From: Mesorhizobium caraganae
Lineage (GTDB): Bacteria; Pseudomonadota; Alphaproteobacteria; Rhizobiales; Rhizobiaceae
NCBI RefSeq assembly: GCF_016836705.1
Contig: NZ_JAFCGY010000019.1
Location: forward strand, 48,240 to 112,239
Direction: 5' to 3'
Length of the DNA stretch: 64,000 nt
Positions 60,367 through 64,000 of the stretch are shown here, piece after piece. The notes below the pieces were generated by a model. It saw nothing but the letters and a program-made list of their open reading frames with translations, ran no database searches and was not told where the DNA came from. Position numbers and translations under genes: made by a program. Numbering within the stretch: position 1 is the stretch's first letter; every line of letters begins with the position of its first letter.

Positions 60367-60975
60367 ATGACGGCAAAACGGGACGCCAAACGCGAAGATC
60401 TCAAAGGCAGGCTGATCGAGGCCGCGCAGGCGCGCATTCAAGCCTCGGGTCTCGCCGGGCTGCGCGCACGCGACATCACGGCCGATGCCGGCTGCGCGCT
60501 GGGTGCGCTCTACACCGCCTTTGCCGACCTCGACGAGCTCATCCTGCACGTCAATTCGATTACGCTGGCGCGGCTGGGAGAGGCCTTGCAGCAGGAGGCG
60601 ACGGGCGCCGCAGAGCCAAGGGCGAGGCTGAAGGCGCTGGCCAAGGCCTATCTCGGCTTCGCCAGCGACAATCGCATGGCATGGAAGGCGCTGTTCGAAC
60701 ACCGCATGGCGCCAGGCGTGGCGGTGCCCGAATGGCACCTGGCCGAACATGCGGTGCTGATCCAGCATCTGGTCGAGCCGCTTGCCAAGCTGCTCCCCGC
60801 GTTGGACACGCCGGACCTGCTGGCCCGCGCCCGCACCCTGTTCTCCGCCGTCCACGGCATCGTCTCCATCTCGCTCGAAGACCGCTTCATTGGCCTCGCG
60901 CCCACCGACCTCGAAAGCGAACTGCTCGGTTTCGTCGACACGCTGGTGAGCGGGCTGGAGACGGAAAGAGAATGA
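60367..60975 (+). CDS. TetR-family transcriptional regulator
   Basis: 202 residues. N-terminal TetR helix-turn-helix (GRLIEAAQARIQASGLAGLR, then DITADAGCALGALYTAFADL) and a TetR_C-type ligand domain (WKALFEHRMAPGVAVPEWHL). Divergent from pspA-yiaA with three palindromes between, so an autorepressor of that module is inferred. Ligand unknown. Confidence 0.9.
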   Translation: MTAKRDAKREDLKGRLIEAAQARIQASGLAGLRARDITADAGCALGALYTAFADLDELILHVNSITLARLGEALQQEATGAAEPRARLKALAKAYLGFASDNRMAWKALFEHRMAPGVAVPEWHLAEHAVLIQHLVEPLAKLLPALDTPDLLARARTLFSAVHGIVSISLEDRFIGLAPTDLESELLGFVDTLVSGLETERE

Positions 60976-61034
60976 GCTGCCGCGATCGGCTCTTGCCTCA
61001 CCGCTTTCTGCCCTTATGAAGACCGTGGTGCGGA

Positions 61035-61056
61035 CTGGCCTGTTGATTAAGGCCAG
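61035..61056 (+). terminator. Hairpin after tetR
   Basis: CTGGCCT and AGGCCAG form a 7-bp stem with an 8-base loop, about 60 bases after the tetR stop and 23 before the acyltransferase start. No T-run; a weak terminator or leader structure. Confidence 0.3.
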
Positions 61057-61078
61057 CTGAAACTGTTGGGGACATCAG

Positions 61079-63043
61079 GTGACAATTAATCAGGAGCGTC
61101 GGTTTCGGCCCGAAATACAAGGGTTGCGCGGACTGGCCGTCACTCTGGTCGTCATCTTTCACCTGTGGCCCTATGTTCTTCCCGGTGGATATATCGGCGT
61201 CGACGTCTTTTTCGTCATTTCGGGCTATCTGATCACCGGCTTGCTGGCGCAGATGGCGCTGCGCGACGGTCGCGTCTCGGTGATAGAATTCTATTCGCGA
61301 CGGATTCACAGGCTTCTACCGGCAGCGATCCTGGTGCTTCTGGTGACGATGCTCGGCACGCTGCTGTTCATTTCCAAGGCCCGCTGGGAGGAAACCGCCA
61401 AGCAGATCCTGGCCAGCGCGCTCTATGTCGAAAACTGGCGCCTGGCCCACGAGGCTGTCAGCTATCTCGACGCCGACAATCTGCCGACACCGGTGCAGCA
61501 TTACTGGTCGCTTTCCATCGAAGAGCAGTTCTACATCGTCTGGCCGGTGCTCATGATCGGCGTGATTTGGCTGGCGCGGCGGTGGGCCATCTCCTTGAGA
61601 CGATGCCTGGCGACGACATTGTCGCTTGTTTTCGTGGCATCGCTGGTCGCCTCGATTGTTCTGACGAAAACAGACCCCGCCCAGGCCTATTTCGTCAGCC
61701 ATACACGCCTGTGGGAATTGGCGCTGGGCGGTCTTCTGGTGCTTGGCGAGCACCGGTTTCGATTGGGCGCGGGTACAAGGCGGCTGATGGCGCTTGCCGG
61801 CATCGCCGGCATCCTCGCGTCCGCTTTTCTGTTTTCCGCGGCGACACCGTTCCCCGGCGTCAGTGCGTTGCTGCCAACCTTGGCCACCGTGCTCGTCATC
61901 CTGGCTGGCGGAGTCCAAGCCGGCCGGTTTCGTGGGCTCGATTTGTGGCCGCTTCGTTTCATCGGCGATCGGTCATACTCGATCTATCTCTGGCATTGGC
62001 CATTGATCACATTCTTCCTGGGACAGGGCCATTCGCTGACATTTGCCAGTGGGGTCGGCCTGATTGCGGTGACCCTGGTCCTGTCGGACCTGTCTTATCG
62101 CTATGTCGAACAACCTTATCGACAACCCCGGGGCGGCGCGTGGTGGAAGCCGCTGGGATACGGCACCATCGCGGTCCTGGCATGCGTGGCGGCATCCGAG
62201 GGGCTGCTGCATTTTGTGACGACGCAACGCACCGACATTACGCTGATTGGCACGCCTGCCTATCCTGGGCCCGCTTCGCTGCTGGCCGGCGTCGCGGTTC
62301 CGGACGGTGTGGACCTGCTGCCGCCGCTGGCCCGGCTAAGGCGGGACGTGTCGAGTTTGTTCGCAGCGGGATGTCAGCAGAACCTGAAAGGCGCCAAACC
62401 GGTGGGATGTGTGCTGGGCGATCCGGCCAGCGCGAAAACCATCGTCCTCGTGGGAGATTCTCACGCTGCCCAGTGGGGTCCAGCCCTGAACAAGATCGCC
62501 AAGGACCGCAAATTCAAGCTGGTTTCTTTCTCGAAATCCGCCTGCGCATTGGCGCGCGCGCCCACCATGTCGGACGGCAAACCGTATCCATCTTGCTACG
62601 AGTGGCGAGAGAAAGTGCTGGCCGAAATCCTCAAGCTCAGACCGTTCGCTGTTATCACCAGCCAGTCCAACGCAGGATCGGTTCCCGATGACGCGATGAT
62701 CGAAGGGCTGCGCGACGTCTGGAGCAGACTGACGGAGGCGGGCTCCCGGATCATCGTCATCCGCAACACGCCCTTGATGGCATTTGAGCCCGGCGATTGC
62801 CTGAGCGCCACGCCTGTAAAATGCTTCACCAAAAGAAGCGACGCCGAGCTCAACGACGTGTTGGCGCTTGCTGCAGAGGGTCAGAAAAATGTGCGCGTCG
62901 TCGATATGACCGACGCCATGTGCGGGCCGGAACTATGCCCGGCGGTTGTCGGCAATATGATCGTTTGGCGCGACAATGGTCATTTGACGGCCACCTATTC
63001 GCTTGCGCTCGCGCCCTATCTCGCTCCCAGGCTCGGGCTTTGA
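61079..63043 (+). CDS. OafA/YrhL-type O-acyltransferase with C-terminal SGNH domain
   Basis: 654 residues. N-terminal acyltransferase-3 membrane domain (about 1-380, ten or eleven spans): RPEIQGLRGLAVTLVVIFHL, FFVISGYLITGLL, SIEEQFYIVWPVLMIG. Periplasmic C-terminal SGNH hydrolase domain (about 440-650): IVLVGDSHAAQWGPAL (GDSH Ser) and WRDNGHLTATYS (Asp-x-x-His). Such proteins add acetyl or other acyl groups to LPS O-antigen or exopolysaccharide. GTG start at 61079. Acceptor unknown. Confidence 0.92.
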   Translation: MTINQERRFRPEIQGLRGLAVTLVVIFHLWPYVLPGGYIGVDVFFVISGYLITGLLAQMALRDGRVSVIEFYSRRIHRLLPAAILVLLVTMLGTLLFISKARWEETAKQILASALYVENWRLAHEAVSYLDADNLPTPVQHYWSLSIEEQFYIVWPVLMIGVIWLARRWAISLRRCLATTLSLVFVASLVASIVLTKTDPAQAYFVSHTRLWELALGGLLVLGEHRFRLGAGTRRLMALAGIAGILASAFLFSAATPFPGVSALLPTLATVLVILAGGVQAGRFRGLDLWPLRFIGDRSYSIYLWHWPLITFFLGQGHSLTFASGVGLIAVTLVLSDLSYRYVEQPYRQPRGGAWWKPLGYGTIAVLACVAASEGLLHFVTTQRTDITLIGTPAYPGPASLLAGVAVPDGVDLLPPLARLRRDVSSLFAAGCQQNLKGAKPVGCVLGDPASAKTIVLVGDSHAAQWGPALNKIAKDRKFKLVSFSKSACALARAPTMSDGKPYPSCYEWREKVLAEILKLRPFAVITSQSNAGSVPDDAMIEGLRDVWSRLTEAGSRIIVIRNTPLMAFEPGDCLSATPVKCFTKRSDAELNDVLALAAEGQKNVRVVDMTDAMCGPELCPAVVGNMIVWRDNGHLTATYSLALAPYLAPRLGL

Positions 63044-63057
63044 CGCAATTCCCGAGA

Positions 63058-63079
63058 GGAAAGCGCTAGGCGCTTTTCC
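63058..63079 (+). terminator. Hairpin terminator after the O-acyltransferase
   Basis: GGAAAGCGC-TAG-GCGCTTTTCC, 14 bases past the stop; one extra T in the right arm. The GCAATTCC-rich surroundings resemble the dispersed repeat at 39235, so it may be a repeat fragment serving as terminator. Confidence 0.5.
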
Positions 63080-63094
63080 GAATAAACTGACCGA

Positions 63095-63521
63095 ATGGCT
63101 AAGGCAGGGGGTGTCAGACCGGGCGCAGGGCGTCCTAAAGGGAGCTTAAGCCAGCGTCACGTCGAGCTATTGGCCGGCGCCGTGTCCGAAGGCGTTACCC
63201 CCGTCGAATACATGCTGTCCATCATGCGAAACGATGAAGAAGAAGAGAAGAGTCTTGCTTGGGCCGCAGAGAAAGCAGCCCCATACATCCCATCCCAGGC
63301 CAGCACCGATCGCACGACCCATCGAGATTGAATTACCCGACACGAGCACGGTGGATGGGCGCTGGCATGTCTTGTCACCGCCACAGCGCAGGGCAGGATT
63401 GCTCCCCTCGGAAGCGCAAAGCATTTCTGCCCTCATTGAGGCCCAGCGGAAGGCGATTGAAACAGGCGATTTGCTGGAGCGCCTGGAAGCGCTTGAAGCT
63501 TCAATGGCACGGAAGGAATAG
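63095..63521 (+). pseudogene. Phage-related small protein (terminase-small-subunit-like), frameshifted
   Basis: The N-terminal frame has GGVRPGAGRPKGSLSQRHVE and GVTPVEYMLSIMRNDEEEEK, a pattern common in phage DNA-packaging small subunits. At 63286-63297 (CATCCCATCCC) one extra C shifts the frame: removing it joins AAPYI to HPRPAPIARPIEIELPDT and continues through ALIEAQRKAIETGDLLERLE to a stop at 63521, giving about 141 residues. As it stands the first frame stops at 63331. Confidence 0.6.
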
Positions 63522-63523
63522 CG

Positions 63524-63676
63524 ATGCTCCGATATCACCAGCGGCTACTGGAGCTTGAGCGCCTACGTAGGCAGACGGAAGTGCGCCTGACAAAGGGGAA
63601 TCGCGATGCCATCGCTGATTGGATGGACGCTCAACATCGGGCTGCTGTGGAAGCCGCGTTCCGCGCTGATCTGTAG
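63524..63676 (+). CDS. Small phage-type protein
   Basis: 50 residues: MLRYHQRLLELERLRRQTEV, then LTKGNRDAIADWMDAQHRAA. Highly charged, helical, starting 3 bases after the frameshifted gene. Looks like a small head/packaging-region protein of a prophage; I cannot name it. Confidence 0.5.
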   Translation: MLRYHQRLLELERLRRQTEVRLTKGNRDAIADWMDAQHRAAVEAAFRADL

Positions 63677-63694
63677 CTGGTGGCGGAGCAGTCG

Positions 63695-63873
63695 ATGGCG
63701 CTTGCGCGGTCGGCAGCGCCTTGAGGCTGTCGCCAGCAATCGGAACAGGGCTCAGAAACACGTCTGGCGGGCAGTTATCATGCTGCTGAGCGCCGATGGC
63801 GTCTGCACGACCGAGATCATGCGCCGGACCGGCACCTCTGAGACCTGCGTCTGGCGCTGGCAGAAGCGCTTCA
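63695..63873 (+). mobile_element. IS630-family transposase, truncated N-terminal remnant
   Basis: RLEAVASNRNRAQKHVWRAV, LLSADGVCTTEIMRRTG and TSETCVWRWQKRF match the helix-turn-helix of rhizobial IS630 transposases. The likely start MALA (63695) is out of frame with it, and similarity stops at about 63873, where an intact protein would have some 280 more residues including the DDE catalytic domain. A non-functional fragment. Confidence 0.65.
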
Positions 63874-64000
63874 CTAGCGCCAGTCGTCGAGCACGAAGAC
63901 GCCGGCGCGACTGTAACCCGGCTCATTGGGCCTGTGCATCGTGACCCCTTGGATTTCGGTTCGAAAGCCACGCCCGACCAAGTGCCGGTACGCCTCGTGG
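63874..64000 (-). CDS. Partial gene, C-terminus of a GNAT-like protein
   Basis: The 41 C-terminal residues of a minus-strand gene cut by the window end: EAYRHLVGRGFRTEIQGVTM then RPNEPGYSRAGVFVLDDWR and stop. The AYRHLVGRGFRTEIQGVTM pattern resembles the last strand-helix of GNAT N-acetyltransferases. Its stop abuts the IS630 remnant. Only the end is visible, so the call is tentative. Confidence 0.45.
   Translation of the reverse strand, partial: HEAYRHLVGRGFRTEIQGVTMHRPNEPGYSRAGVFVLDDWR

Noticed and set aside
1..64000. CRISPR arrays, tRNA or rRNA genes
   Set aside because: No regularly spaced direct repeats, and no cloverleaf or rRNA-like stretches noticed; all strong repeats are inverted and intergenic.

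Overview
The window is GC-rich alphaproteobacterial chromosome of rhizobial type, most like Mesorhizobium or a close Phyllobacteriaceae relative. This rests on a MucR/Ros regulator, a Mic60-HemY block behind hemC-hemD, a fused MFS-acyltransferase-AMP ligase protein, a TGA-N9-TCA (RirA-type) box before exbB, and several palindromic intergenic repeats of the kind scattered through Rhizobiales genomes. I saw no rRNA, tRNA or CRISPR array. The assignment comes from recognising families by eye, not from a database search.

Layout. 1-3.4 kb: DUF1127 protein, LysR regulator, DUF1761 membrane protein, and a methyltransferase/EVE/YciI group. 3.7-9.6 kb: six tightly overlapped genes (GT2, methyltransferase, GtrA, methyltransferase, GT4, polytopic glycosyltransferase) that together look like a Gtr-type lipid-linked sugar modification pathway. 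9.6-17.9 kb: housekeeping (gpsA-tsaD on the minus strand; hemC-hemD-Mic60-HemY-TerB-glutamine amidotransferase on the plus strand). 18-22.3 kb: glycine-zipper lipoprotein, LolA-like protein, MFS exporter, aminotransferase, mucR. 22.5-28.1 kb (minus): glucoamylase, 6-phosphogluconate dehydrogenase, G6P dehydrogenase and polyphosphate glucokinase, a short route from alpha-glucan through glucose into the pentose phosphate pathway.

28.3-37.9 kb: two ABC importers, a RbsB/A/C-type sugar system followed by a BMP-type (nucleoside-like) system whose operon is interrupted by two palindromic repeats. 38-41.3 kb: SDR, a tiny membrane protein, LLM flavin oxidoreductase, isochorismatase-fold hydrolase. 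41.6-44.1 kb: exbB-exbD-tonB behind a candidate iron box. 44.2-45.2 kb: decayed RtcB-family remnant and a lipoprotein. 45.4-53.3 kb: amide/oligopeptide uptake operon in which an AmiC-like sensor and an AmiR-like ANTAR antiterminator precede dppC-dppB-dppA, a formamidase and a fused DppD-DppF ATPase. 53.4-59.1 kb: two uncharacterised proteins convergent with the 1141-residue MFS/PlsC/acyl-ligase fusion. 59.2-61 kb: YiaA-PspA envelope-stress pair divergent from a TetR gene, with three identical-pattern palindromes between them. 61-63 kb: OafA/SGNH O-acyltransferase. 63-64 kb: phage-like and IS630 debris and a partial gene cut by the window edge.

The strongest candidates for something not yet described are the Gtr-like six-gene glycan cluster, the antitermination-controlled amide operon, and the TetR/PspA/YiaA module with its triple operator.
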